Source: Flavobacteria bacterium BBFL7 (GTDB lineage: Bacteria; Bacteroidota; Bacteroidia; Flavobacteriales; Flavobacteriaceae). Taken from it: a DNA stretch of 64,000 nt. Both the position numbers and the translations under genes were made by a program. Shown here piece after piece: positions 8,720 to 16,583 of the stretch. The stretch covers positions 1,676,544 through 1,740,543 of the forward strand of contig CH672374.1 of assembly GCA_000153385.1 (NCBI GenBank), read 5' to 3'. The stretch's first letter is position 1; each line of letters opens with the position of its first letter. Below the pieces are notes generated by a model. The model searched no databases. It was not told the DNA's origin and saw only the letters and a list, made by a program, of their open reading frames with translations.

Positions 8720-10008
8720 TTGACTTGTTTAATGCGTTTCTTATCCATGGACTCTACTACAAACGTAAACCCTTCAAAGGTTATTTTATCTAATTTGCGA
8801 GGAAAGTACCCCGTTTGCTCTAGTAAAAATCCAGCAACGGTTTCTGATTCTCCTTTTGAATTATCAAATAGCTCTTGTTGTGACTCTTCTAATTCTGTGA
8901 TGCGATAAAAATCTTTTAAAGGTGTTTTCCCCTCAAAAACAAAATTCTTGTCGTCTAGTTTTGAATACACTAGGTTCTCATCATCAAACTCATCGCTTAT
9001 ATCTCCCACAATCTCTTCAATAATATCTTCTAGTGAAATCAGACCACTAGTACCACCATATTCATCAACAACTATAGCGAGATGCTTTTTTTGTTCTTGA
9101 AATTCTTGAAGTAAGTCATCAAGCTTTTTATTCTCTGGCACAAAGTAAACCTCGCGCAATAGTTTAGTCCACTCAAAATTTTTACGATCTATATAAGGAA
9201 GTAAGTCCTTTACATAAAGCACACCGGTAATTTGATCTATACTTTCCTTAAATACAGGTATTCTAGAATAACCATTTGATATCACCTCTGTGATTATATC
9301 TTTAAACAGCATACTCTCATCGAGTGCAAAAACATCTGTCCTATTGCGCATCACTGTTTTAGTATCTGTATTACCAAAACTTACAATACCTTGAAGCAAT
9401 TGCTGCTCTTCATCTGTGGTATCGTGATGATCCGTTAACTCCAATGCTTGAGAAAGTTGAGAAACAGTGATACTGGATTTTTTATTCCCTAAACGTTCAT
9501 GAATTTGAATCGTTACGTATCGCATAGGTAAGCTCAAAAAGCTGAATAACTTATCTAAAATATTAAGTGGTATAGCCATAAAATTTGCAAACTTCATGGC
9601 ATTACGATTTGCATAGACTTTAGGTAAAATCTCTCCAAACAGTAATATTAAAAAGGTGGCAATAACTACCTCTAGAACAAACCTTAACCATTCTGTCTCT
9701 ATAGAGGTAAACCAGCTATCTGATAGGATACTAAAAATGAGAACCGTAGTAATATTGATAGCATTGTTTGCTATTAATATAGTGGCCAGTAATTTTTTAG
9801 GTCTAGCAAGTAGCTTTGCAACTAATTCACGTCGTGGAAAATCAGGACGCTCTTCTTCCAGATCTGTTGTCTCTAGAGAAAAAAGTGCAACCTCTGCACC
9901 ACTTACCATGGCACTTAAGATTAATAATATAATAAAGACTAAAAAATAGACCAGTTCACTAGAACCAGAAATAATTGTAACTAATAAATGCGCTGAGTCG
10001 GGATCCAC
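8704..10008 (-). CDS. gldE: Gliding motility-associated GldE, CNNM/CorC-type membrane protein with CBS domains
   Basis: A 434-residue protein. The N-terminal half is a CNNM/DUF21 transmembrane domain with AMVSGAEVALFSLE; a CBS pair follows (VISNGYSRIPVFKESIDQITGVL and HLAIVVDEYGGTSGLISLED), then a CorC_HlyC C-terminal domain. Homologues transport or sense Mg2+ or other cations; in F. johnsoniae GldE supports GldD function. The start codon is GTG (MDPDSAH...), and the MDP start is shared by flavobacterial homologues. It is preceded by ssb with a 9-bp gap and overlaps gldD. Confidence 0.92.
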   Translation of the reverse strand: MDPDSAHLLVTIISGSSELVYFLVFIILLILSAMVSGAEVALFSLETTDLEEERPDFPRRELVAKLLARPKKLLATILIANNAINITTVLIFSILSDSWFTSIETEWLRFVLEVVIATFLILLFGEILPKVYANRNAMKFANFMAIPLNILDKLFSFLSLPMRYVTIQIHERLGNKKSSITVSQLSQALELTDHHDTTDEEQQLLQGIVSFGNTDTKTVMRNRTDVFALDESMLFKDIITEVISNGYSRIPVFKESIDQITGVLYVKDLLPYIDRKNFEWTKLLREVYFVPENKKLDDLLQEFQEQKKHLAIVVDEYGGTSGLISLEDIIEEIVGDISDEFDDENLVYSKLDDKNFVFEGKTPLKDFYRITELEESQQELFDNSKGESETVAGFLLEQTGYFPRKLDKITFEGFTFVVESMDKKRIKQVKCTKP

Positions 10009-10017
10009 TAGTTAAAA

Positions 10018-10509
10018 TTAAAATGGTAAATCATCATCATCTTCATCACTGACAGCAGGAGTTGGCGCGGCTTGATAATTTTGATTAGGCTGCTGTTGTG
10101 GCTGCGCTGGGCGACTAGCTTGTTGAGGTTGTGCTGGCCTTTGTTGCGGTTGTGCTGGCACTGTATTTTCACCTTTAGGCGTTAAAAAAGTAAATTCCTG
10201 CACTTGAATTTCAGTCGTATAACGTTGCTGTCCATCTTCACCTGTCCATTGCCTATTTTTAATACGACCTTCTATATATACTTTATCACCTTTTTTCAGG
10301 TACTTTTCACAAACTTCGGCAGCTTTGTTACGTACGACACAATTGTGCCATTCTGTATTAGAAACACGCTCGCCGGTATTTCTATTAACATACTCTTCAT
10401 TAGTAGCTAGCGGGAAACGACCTATACAATTCCCACCTTCAAAATACTTCATTTTTACTTCATCACCGGTGTGTCCTATAAGAATCACTTTATTTACTGT
10501 TCCTGCCAT
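10018..10509 (-). CDS. ssb: Single-stranded DNA-binding protein
   Basis: A 163-residue SSB. The N-terminal ~110 residues are the OB-fold (MAGTVNKVILIGHTGDEVKMKYF start). A Pro/Gln-rich flexible linker follows, and the protein ends in the acidic tip DEDDDDLPF that recruits repair and replication partners. The family normally ends DDxxPF, and this one does. It lies between mutY and gldE on the same strand with gaps of 45 and 9 bp, so it is probably in one operon with them. Confidence 0.97.
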   Translation of the reverse strand: MAGTVNKVILIGHTGDEVKMKYFEGGNCIGRFPLATNEEYVNRNTGERVSNTEWHNCVVRNKAAEVCEKYLKKGDKVYIEGRIKNRQWTGEDGQQRYTTEIQVQEFTFLTPKGENTVPAQPQQRPAQPQQASRPAQPQQQPNQNYQAAPTPAVSDEDDDDLPF

Positions 10510-10554
10510 TTTATACTTTTTTGATTATTATCAAGCGTGTAAAGATAATTAATC

Positions 10555-11601
10555 TTAAAGATAAGAATTCCAGAATGAACTCATAAAACGATGCATTAAA
10601 ATATGCAATGGTTTTTGGAACGCTTCTTTAATATCAATACTATCTTTTAACTCAACGTCTAATTCTACAATCCAGAAATAAGCATGAATCTTACGATGCG
10701 ATAATTTATGAATAATAGGATCTTGATTATATACGCTTTCGCGAAAGCGAAAACCAGACCACCAATCCTGCTGTTTTAATTTTTCTCTAAATTCAACAGA
10801 CAGTAACGCGCCATCACTTTCAACAAATGGAAACTCGAACAAACCAGCCCAAATTCCAGATTGTGGACGTTGTTGTAGCAAGGTTTTAGCCTTAGGTGTT
10901 TGTATTACTATATAATGATGATGTAAATTTTTAATTTTGACCTTCTTAATTTTTACAGGCAATTCTTCTATACGCTGGTCATTAAAAGCGACACAATCGT
11001 TTTGAAAAGGGCATACTGTGCAATCAGGATTTCGAGGCACACATTGGATTGCACCAAATTCCATAATCGCCTGATTATAAACATCTGGTTGATTATGATC
11101 TAGCAATTTTATAGCTAAGTTTTTAAATTCTTTAATGCCAGCGCTCTCATTTATAGGAGTACTTATACCATATACTCTAGACAACACTCGATATACATTA
11201 CCATCTACAACAGGAACCGCTTCTTGAAAAGCAAAACTTGCTATCGCAGCAGCTGTGTAGTCTCCTACTCCTTTTAACTGGAGTAAATCTTTATATGTTT
11301 GAGGAAAAACACCTCCCATATCAACTACCTGTTGCGCCGCAGCATGAAGATTTCTAGCCCTCGAATAATAACCTAAACCTTGCCATAATTTAAGAACATC
11401 TTCTTGTGGTGCTAAGGCTAATTCGTGAACAGTAGGATAAGTTTTCACAAATCGATAATAATATGGTAATCCTTGATTTACACGAGTTTGCTGTAAAATT
11501 ACCTCGCTAAGCCATATATAATAAGGGTTTTGAGTAGACCGCCATGGTAAGTCCCTTTTGTGTATTTCATACCATTTTATAAGCTGCTGGTTAAAACTCA
11601 T
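10555..11601 (-). CDS. mutY: A/G-specific adenine DNA glycosylase MutY
   Basis: A 348-residue protein that removes adenine mispaired with 8-oxoguanine. It shows the HhH segment LKGVGDYTAAAIASFAF followed by the catalytic Asp region (VPVVDGNVYRV). The iron-sulfur cluster loop has cysteines spaced C-x6-C-x2-C-x5-C (CVPRNPDCTVCPFQNDC), and a C-terminal NUDIX-like domain recognises 8-oxoG. A copy of the dispersed palindrome lies in the C-terminal domain coding sequence and is read as RFRES. It is first gene of the mutY-ssb-gldE-gldD group. Confidence 0.97.
   Translation of the reverse strand: MSFNQQLIKWYEIHKRDLPWRSTQNPYYIWLSEVILQQTRVNQGLPYYYRFVKTYPTVHELALAPQEDVLKLWQGLGYYSRARNLHAAAQQVVDMGGVFPQTYKDLLQLKGVGDYTAAAIASFAFQEAVPVVDGNVYRVLSRVYGISTPINESAGIKEFKNLAIKLLDHNQPDVYNQAIMEFGAIQCVPRNPDCTVCPFQNDCVAFNDQRIEELPVKIKKVKIKNLHHHYIVIQTPKAKTLLQQRPQSGIWAGLFEFPFVESDGALLSVEFREKLKQQDWWSGFRFRESVYNQDPIIHKLSHRKIHAYFWIVELDVELKDSIDIKEAFQKPLHILMHRFMSSFWNSYL
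10734..10749. repeat. Dispersed palindrome, exact copy inside mutY
   Basis: Perfect CGCTTTCGCGAAAGCG in the part of mutY encoding the C-terminal 8-oxoG recognition domain, read as RFRES on the minus strand. Confidence 0.95.
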
Positions 11602-11660
11602 TGCATATCTATTTAAGAGACTGCAAGATATATCTTCTTAAATTTTAATCAATTAGAGAA

Positions 11661-11688
11661 TTGTATTTGTATTATTACCGTATATTTG
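11661..11688 (+). promoter_or_regulatory. Bacteroidota-type promoter of the HU gene
   Basis: TTG (11661-11663), a 17-bp spacer and TATATTTG (11681-11688) match the -33/-7 consensus. The gene starts about 45 bp downstream, leaving a short A/T-rich leader. Confidence 0.75.
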
Positions 11689-11732
11689 CGCCCTGTTTAA
11701 CAAACCCTATTAATTAATTATTCAATTTAAAC

Positions 11733-12023
11733 ATGACTAAAGCAGATATCGTATCTAAAATTTCAGATAAGTTGGGAATGGAAAAGACTGATGTACAGGC
11801 AGCTGTAGAATCTTTCATGAATGAAGTAAAAGGTTCCTTAGAATCTGGAGAGAATGTATATCTACGTGGTTTCGGAAGCTTTATCGTTAAGACAAGAGCT
11901 GAGAAAACTGGACGTAATATTTCCAAGAACACAACAATTAAAATACCAGCTCACAATATACCAGCATTTAAACCTGCTAAAGTATTTGTAGAAGGTGTGA
12001 AAACAAGAGTAAAAGTTAAGTAA
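11733..12023 (+). CDS. HU family nucleoid DNA-binding protein
   Basis: A 96-residue protein with the full HU/IHF fold: N-terminal helices (MTKADIVSKISDKLGMEKTD), the signature FGSFIVKTRAEKTGRNI and the beta-arm with the IPAF motif. It ends in a Lys/Arg-rich tail after VFVEGVK. Dimers bend and compact DNA. It has its own promoter and is followed after 13 bp by a 30-residue basic peptide gene sharing the same terminator, so both are probably on one transcript. HU versus IHF subunit cannot be settled from the sequence. Confidence 0.95.
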   Translation: MTKADIVSKISDKLGMEKTDVQAAVESFMNEVKGSLESGENVYLRGFGSFIVKTRAEKTGRNISKNTTIKIPAHNIPAFKPAKVFVEGVKTRVKVK

Positions 12024-12036
12024 AAATATAAGAGAT

Positions 12037-12129
12037 ATGCCAAGCGGTAAAAAAAGAAAGAGACATAAGGTAGCAACCCACAAACGTAAAAAGCGTCGTC
12101 GCGCTAACCGTCACAAGAAGAAAAAGTAG
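12037..12129 (+). CDS. 30-residue highly basic peptide, bS22/mS38-like
   Basis: A small gene encoding MPSGKKRKRHKVATHKRKKR plus ten more residues (RRANRHKKKK), two-thirds Lys/Arg/His. The core KVATHKRKKRRRANR fits the pattern K[MV]xxHKxKKRRxxxR of the AURKAIP1/COX24 (mS38/bS22) ribosomal peptide family. That match is by eye only. The gene sits 13 bp after HU and its last codons form one arm of the transcription terminator. I recall such peptides at this place, before RNase G, in other Flavobacteria. It is too small for most gene finders. A ribosomal role is an inference. Confidence 0.75.
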   Translation: MPSGKKRKRHKVATHKRKKRRRANRHKKKK

Positions 12130-12150
12130 TATTTCACTACTTTTTCTTTT
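12121..12150 (+). terminator. Terminator of the HU/basic peptide transcript
   Basis: AAAAAGTAG (12121-12129) pairs with CTACTTTTT (12137-12145), followed by CTTTTT. The upstream arm is the last codons plus the stop codon of the 30-residue gene. Confidence 0.8.
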
Positions 12151-12281
12151 TATATCAATTTTGGGTATGGTCGTCACCTTTTAAATTGCGCGCTTTTAAG
12201 AAAAGACGTGTTGGTACCTCGTATCATATAAGGAGCGAATTTACCTTTTGATATAATCACAATCTTAGTTCATTGACATAG

Positions 12282-12328
12282 AGTTATAGGGATATAACTT
12301 GTTTAGTTATAGATATGATATCTATAAC
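12282..12328. promoter_or_regulatory. Two adjacent perfect dyads in the leader region of rng
   Basis: AGTTATA-GGGA-TATAACT (12282-12299) is followed by GTTATAGATAT-G-ATATCTATAAC (12306-12328). Both are perfect inverted repeats sharing a GTTATA half-site, about 27 bp apart centre to centre, and end 63 bp before the RNase G start. They could be operators for a dimeric regulator or hairpins in the rng leader RNA. The rest of the 262-bp gap (12130-12391) shows nothing else. Confidence 0.5.
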
Positions 12329-12391
12329 ACTATTTAAAGTATAACTGTTTCTATTAATCAGTTAATGATTATAGAACTAACAATTGGAATC

Positions 12392-13930
12392 ATGGATAAA
12401 GAAATTATTATCCGTTCCGGTTCTACTAAGGTTGACTATGCACTTACTAAAAATGGTAGGTTAGTCGAGCTACACCAAGATGAAGATGAAAATAAATTTG
12501 CGGTAAGCGATATATTTATTGCAAAATCTCGCAAGGTCTTATCTGGTCTTAATGCCTCATTTGTAAATGTAGGTTATGAAAAAGATGGGTTTTTACACTA
12601 TCATGATCTAGGACCACAATACCTTACCCAATTTAAATTCACGAAGCAAATTCTGAGCGGTAGACGCAAGAATTATGCGTTAAAAGATATTAAACTAGAA
12701 AAGGAATTAGAAAAATCCGGTAGCATTACAGATGTAGTTGCTCCTAACCAACCTATTCTAGTACAAGTAGTTAAAGAACCTATCTCCACAAAAGGACCTA
12801 GATTAAGCGCAGAGCTTTCTATACCAGGTAGATACGTGGTTCTCGTTCCTTTCTCAGATCGTATTTCTATTTCTCAAAAAATAGAAGATCGTGAAGAAAA
12901 GAGCCGACTTAAAAGACTTGTTAAAAGTATTAAGCCTGCAGGCTTCGGCGTTATTGTACGTACCGTCGCAAAAGGCAAACTAGTAGCAGAACTGGATCAG
13001 GACTTACAGAACCTTATCACAAAATGGGAAAATATGTGCGCAAAGTTGCACAAAGCAAATTTTCCTTCTAAAGTAATGACTGAAGTCAGTCGTACTAATT
13101 CAATCATGAGAGATGTTTTTAATGACACCTATACGTCTATAGTCGTAGACGATGAAGAAGTATGCTCTGAAATCAAAGATTACCTTAAAACTATTGCTCC
13201 TCACAAGGAGTCCATTGTAAAATATCATAATCCTCGTACGCCTGTATTTGAAAAATACGGAATCGAGAGACAAATTAAAACGTCATTTGGCCGTACGGTT
13301 TCAATGAGTAAAGGTGCTTACCTTATCATTGAACATACTGAGGCAATGCACGTTATTGATGTTAACTCTGGAAATCGATCTAACAAAGCAAATAGTCAAG
13401 AAGACACCGCGCTAGAAACTAATCTTATCGCCGCTAGTGAAATAGCACGACAATTAAGATTAAGAGACATGGGTGGTATTATAGTTGTTGACTTTATAGA
13501 CATGCGCCAGGCAGAAAATAGAAAAAAACTCTATGAACACATGCGAGATGAAATGTCTGAAGATCGTGCTAAACACAAAATACTTCCTCCTAGTAAATTT
13601 GGATTAATTCAAATTACGAGACAACGTGTAAGGCAAGAAATGAATATCAAGACTCGTGAAGAGAATCCTGATGGAAATGGAAATGAAATTCAAGCTCCTA
13701 TTCTTGTTATCTATAAGATAAAAGAGGAGTTAGAAAAACATTTAAAAAATGGACACAAAAAAATAACGCTTAATGCGCATCCTTTTGTGGCTGCATTTAT
13801 AACTAAAGGCTATCCTTCCATACGTTCTAAGTGGTTTATGAATCACAAGAAATGGATTAAAGTATCGCCTAGAGATGCTTACACTTATCTAGAATATAAT
13901 TTCACAGATAAAGACGGTAAAGTACTCTAA
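12392..13930 (+). CDS. rng: Ribonuclease E/G family protein (RNase G)
   Basis: A 512-residue endoribonuclease that trims rRNA precursors and initiates mRNA decay; cytosolic. The N-terminus holds an S1-like RNA-binding domain (LNASFVNVGYEKDGFLHYHD), followed by the RNase H-like and DNase-like region. The catalytic Asp residues lie in HVIDVNSGN and GGIIVVDFIDM, the Mg-binding DV-NSG and VDFIDM motifs. The start at MDKEIIIRSGS is chosen because it matches homologues; an in-frame ATG 27 bp upstream (12365) is possible. A strong terminator follows. Confidence 0.94.
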   Translation: MDKEIIIRSGSTKVDYALTKNGRLVELHQDEDENKFAVSDIFIAKSRKVLSGLNASFVNVGYEKDGFLHYHDLGPQYLTQFKFTKQILSGRRKNYALKDIKLEKELEKSGSITDVVAPNQPILVQVVKEPISTKGPRLSAELSIPGRYVVLVPFSDRISISQKIEDREEKSRLKRLVKSIKPAGFGVIVRTVAKGKLVAELDQDLQNLITKWENMCAKLHKANFPSKVMTEVSRTNSIMRDVFNDTYTSIVVDDEEVCSEIKDYLKTIAPHKESIVKYHNPRTPVFEKYGIERQIKTSFGRTVSMSKGAYLIIEHTEAMHVIDVNSGNRSNKANSQEDTALETNLIAASEIARQLRLRDMGGIIVVDFIDMRQAENRKKLYEHMRDEMSEDRAKHKILPPSKFGLIQITRQRVRQEMNIKTREENPDGNGNEIQAPILVIYKIKEELEKHLKNGHKKITLNAHPFVAAFITKGYPSIRSKWFMNHKKWIKVSPRDAYTYLEYNFTDKDGKVL

Positions 13931-13937
13931 ACCTTTT

Positions 13938-13976
13938 AAAAACGCCTATAGACGTAAGTTTATAGGCGTTTTTTTT
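13938..13976 (+). terminator. Terminator of rng
   Basis: AACGCCTATA (13941-13950) pairs with TATAGGCGTT (13961-13970), followed by a T-run. The A-rich left flank may allow weak function on the other strand. Confidence 0.88.
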
Positions 13977-13992
13977 ATACTTTATTTTAAAA

Positions 13993-14022
13993 TTGAGACT
14001 ATCCATTGAACTAGTATCTTTG
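13993..14022 (+). promoter_or_regulatory. Bacteroidota-type promoter of recX, close to the start codon
   Basis: TTG (13993-13995), a 19-bp spacer and TATCTTTG (14015-14022) match the consensus. The ATG of recX lies only 4 bp after the -7 box, so the transcript should be leaderless or nearly so. Confidence 0.75.
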
Positions 14023-14026
14023 TAAC

Positions 14027-14500
14027 ATGCAACAAGAATCCTTTACTGTTGAACAAGCTACTCGTGCCATTGAACGCTATTGTGTTTATCAAGAGCGCTG
14101 TCATAAAGAGGTAGAAGATAAATTGCGAAAGATGGGAATGATTCAGCTGGCTATTGATGAAATAATTCCTCATCTGATTGAGCACAAATTCTTAAATGAA
14201 ACTCGCTTTTCACAAAGCTTTGCTCGAGGGAAATTCCGCAACAAACATTGGGGACGCAATAGAATTGTACGCGAACTCAAATTGCGTAAAATAGGAGAGC
14301 GTAATATCAAAATTGCTTTAAATGAAATAGACCCAGTGGAGTATGATGCTTCTTTTGATAAGCTTTCGCGAAAGCGTTATGAACAACTCCACAATGAAAA
14401 GGACAAATACCGCAAACGTAAAAAACTAGCCGATTATTTACTTTATAGAGGCTGGGAAGGCGACCTAGTTTACGACAAGGTAAAACAACTTATCCCTTAA
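14027..14500 (+). CDS. recX: Regulatory protein RecX
   Basis: A 157-residue protein that binds RecA filaments and limits recombinase activity. It is made of the usual three-helix RecX repeats: HKFLNETRFSQSFARGKFRNK and WGRNRIVRELKLRKIGERNI are typical. There is no recA nearby; recX is commonly a stand-alone gene in Bacteroidota. A palindrome copy lies inside and is read as LSRKR. The 3' end overlaps the convergent JmjC-like gene by 11 bp. The promoter sits immediately upstream. Confidence 0.93.
   Translation: MQQESFTVEQATRAIERYCVYQERCHKEVEDKLRKMGMIQLAIDEIIPHLIEHKFLNETRFSQSFARGKFRNKHWGRNRIVRELKLRKIGERNIKIALNEIDPVEYDASFDKLSRKRYEQLHNEKDKYRKRKKLADYLLYRGWEGDLVYDKVKQLIP
14361..14376. repeat. Dispersed palindrome (14-bp core exact) inside recX
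   Basis: AGCTTTCGCGAAAGCG keeps the exact 14-bp core with A replacing C at the left edge. It is read as LSRKR in recX. Confidence 0.92.
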
Positions 14501-15365
14501 TGCCTAGCTTTTTATGCGTGCGTATAATAGCTTGATCGTTCTTATAATCAATCCAGTCTTGACCTTTTTTACGACGCATGTAGTTATCATAATACCTCAT
14601 AAATCCTAAATTATATAATGCTTTACCGAGGTTTTTTAATTTACGTGGATAGCTGCGCAAACTTATAGAGAAGCCTGGTGTTAGATAATGCATAAAATGC
14701 CAATAACCTTCTGGCATATAGAGCATTTCACCATGATTTAATTCACAAACATAGCCTTGGGCCTGTTTTAACGCAGGCCATTTTTCAAAATCTGGATTAG
14801 TAAAATCAATATCTTCTCTTGCAATTAATGAGTGTGGCACTCGATAAAGGAACTTACTTTGATCTGGAGGGAAAATGACACAACGTTTTTTACCGTGAAA
14901 GTGAAAATGCAATATGTTAGTAAAATCGATGTCATAATGCATAAAAACTCTAGAATCTGTCCCACCAAAAAACATCATGGGTAATCCTTTAATTAACCGC
15001 ATACCCAATTTAGGAAACTTAAAATCACCTTGAAGGATAGGAACCTCACTTAATATATTATACAAGAAAATCCTAAAGTTAGTAGGCTTGCTTTTAAGCA
15101 GGTCCACATAATCTGACATTTTCATTTCTGCATGAGCCTGATTAAAACCTTCATCATGCTTTACCGGTCTGTCATCATACAGCGGTACTGTTTTATCTCC
15201 AGCAACCTCCTTGATATATTCTAGATTCCATTTTTGAAAAGCTGGCCAGTCTTCAGTTAGTTTCTCTATGACAACAGGACGCTGTGGCTTGAGATGATTT
15301 TTTACAAAATCTTCTTTACTCATTGTCCTTACTCGAGGTATGTCTTTTAAATTCAACTGCTGCAT
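14490..15365 (-). CDS. Cupin-like/JmjC-fold protein, probable 2-oxoglutarate/Fe(II) oxygenase
   Basis: A 291-residue cytosolic protein resembling the cupin_8/JmjC hydroxylase family. It shows the facial-triad pattern: HYDID (His and Asp ligands, about residue 145) and a later His in MPEGYWHFMHYL, with a Lys-containing segment between (HGKKRCVIFPP) that could bind 2-oxoglutarate. The N-terminal RPVVIEKLTEDWPAFQKW is typical. Family members hydroxylate proteins or RNA; the substrate here is unknown. It overlaps recX tail-to-tail by 11 bp and follows bioB on the same strand after 64 bp. Confidence 0.88.
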   Translation of the reverse strand: MQQLNLKDIPRVRTMSKEDFVKNHLKPQRPVVIEKLTEDWPAFQKWNLEYIKEVAGDKTVPLYDDRPVKHDEGFNQAHAEMKMSDYVDLLKSKPTNFRIFLYNILSEVPILQGDFKFPKLGMRLIKGLPMMFFGGTDSRVFMHYDIDFTNILHFHFHGKKRCVIFPPDQSKFLYRVPHSLIAREDIDFTNPDFEKWPALKQAQGYVCELNHGEMLYMPEGYWHFMHYLTPGFSISLRSYPRKLKNLGKALYNLGFMRYYDNYMRRKKGQDWIDYKNDQAIIRTHKKLGIKG

Positions 15366-15429
15366 AGAAGATATAACGTAAAATTAATCTATCCAGTTTA
15401 TGGAAATAGCACTTTAAATTAAGGAAGAA

Positions 15430-16518
15430 CTAGCTTTTTGCTGCTTTTGCAGCAAGTTTTGCTTCTTCATTACGCTCAATTTTGTGATCTGGTCGCGTCC
15501 ATTTAGGCTTTTCACCTAATGCTTTATATTCCGAGTATTGTGCTTCTACCGTTTCTGGTTGTGCCTTCTTTACAAAAGGTTTCATAGGCTCTAGACCTAG
15601 TAGTTTAAACATTTCCATATCCTCATTTACATCAGGATTAGGAGTCGTTAATAATTTATCTCCTGCAAATATAGAATTAGCACCTGCAAAGAAACACATT
15701 GCCTGTCCTTCTCTAGTCATTTGAGTACGACCTGCACTTAAACGCACCTGCGTTTGCGGCATTACAATTCGTGTTGTTGCCACCATGCGCACCATATCCC
15801 ATATAGAAACTGGTACTTGTTCTTCTAGAGGCGTTCCTTCTACAGCAACTAGTGCATTTATAGGAGTGCTTTCTGGTTGTGGACTTAAGCTTGCTAGTGC
15901 CACTAACATACCTGCGCGATCTTCAGCACTTTCTCCCATACCTATAATTCCACCACTACAAACGGTTACATTAGTTTTACGCACGTTATCAATAGTATCT
16001 AAACGGTCTTGATAACCTCTAGTAGAGATTACTTCTTTATAATACTCTTCACTACTATCTAAGTTGTGATTGTATGCATACAATCCAGCCTCTGCAAGTC
16101 TATGAGCTTGGTTTTCTGTAATCATACCTAGCGTGCAACAAACTTCCATATCTAGTTTGTTAATAGTACGTACCATCTCTAGCACTTGGTCAAATTCTGG
16201 TCCGTCCTTTACATTTCGCCATGCTGCTCCCATACATACACGCGAACTTCCACTAGATTTAGCGCGTAAAGCTTGCGCTTTTACCTGTTGAACAGACATT
16301 AAGTCATTTCCTTCTACATCAGTATGATAGCGAGCTGCTTGTGGGCAATAACCACAATCTTCTGGACATCCACCTGTTTTTATAGATAGTAATGTAGAGA
16401 CTTGTACCTGGTTAGGGTTATGTGATTCTCTATGTATTGTTGCCGCCTCATATAAAAGGTGCATTAATGGCTTGTTATATATTTCTAAAACTTCTTCTTT
16501 AGTCCAGTCGTGTCTCAT
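15430..16518 (-). CDS. bioB: Biotin synthase
   Basis: A 362-residue radical SAM enzyme that inserts sulfur into dethiobiotin, the last step of biotin synthesis. The [4Fe-4S] motif is CxxxCxxC in GGCPEDCGYCPQ. Further conserved segments include CMGAAWR and YNHNLDSSEEYY, and the [2Fe-2S] Arg/Cys region lies in VRLSAGRTQM. A short Ala/Lys-rich tail extends beyond the usual end. It is the last gene of the biotin operon, 65 bp after the ketosynthase. Confidence 0.98.
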   Translation of the reverse strand: MRHDWTKEEVLEIYNKPLMHLLYEAATIHRESHNPNQVQVSTLLSIKTGGCPEDCGYCPQAARYHTDVEGNDLMSVQQVKAQALRAKSSGSSRVCMGAAWRNVKDGPEFDQVLEMVRTINKLDMEVCCTLGMITENQAHRLAEAGLYAYNHNLDSSEEYYKEVISTRGYQDRLDTIDNVRKTNVTVCSGGIIGMGESAEDRAGMLVALASLSPQPESTPINALVAVEGTPLEEQVPVSIWDMVRMVATTRIVMPQTQVRLSAGRTQMTREGQAMCFFAGANSIFAGDKLLTTPNPDVNEDMEMFKLLGLEPMKPFVKKAQPETVEAQYSEYKALGEKPKWTRPDHKIERNEEAKLAAKAAKS

Positions 16519-16583
16519 AATCGTTCTATATACTGCGTAAAAATAGAAAAGTCAATCTTACTTACCTACCTGACGCCTTTTAT

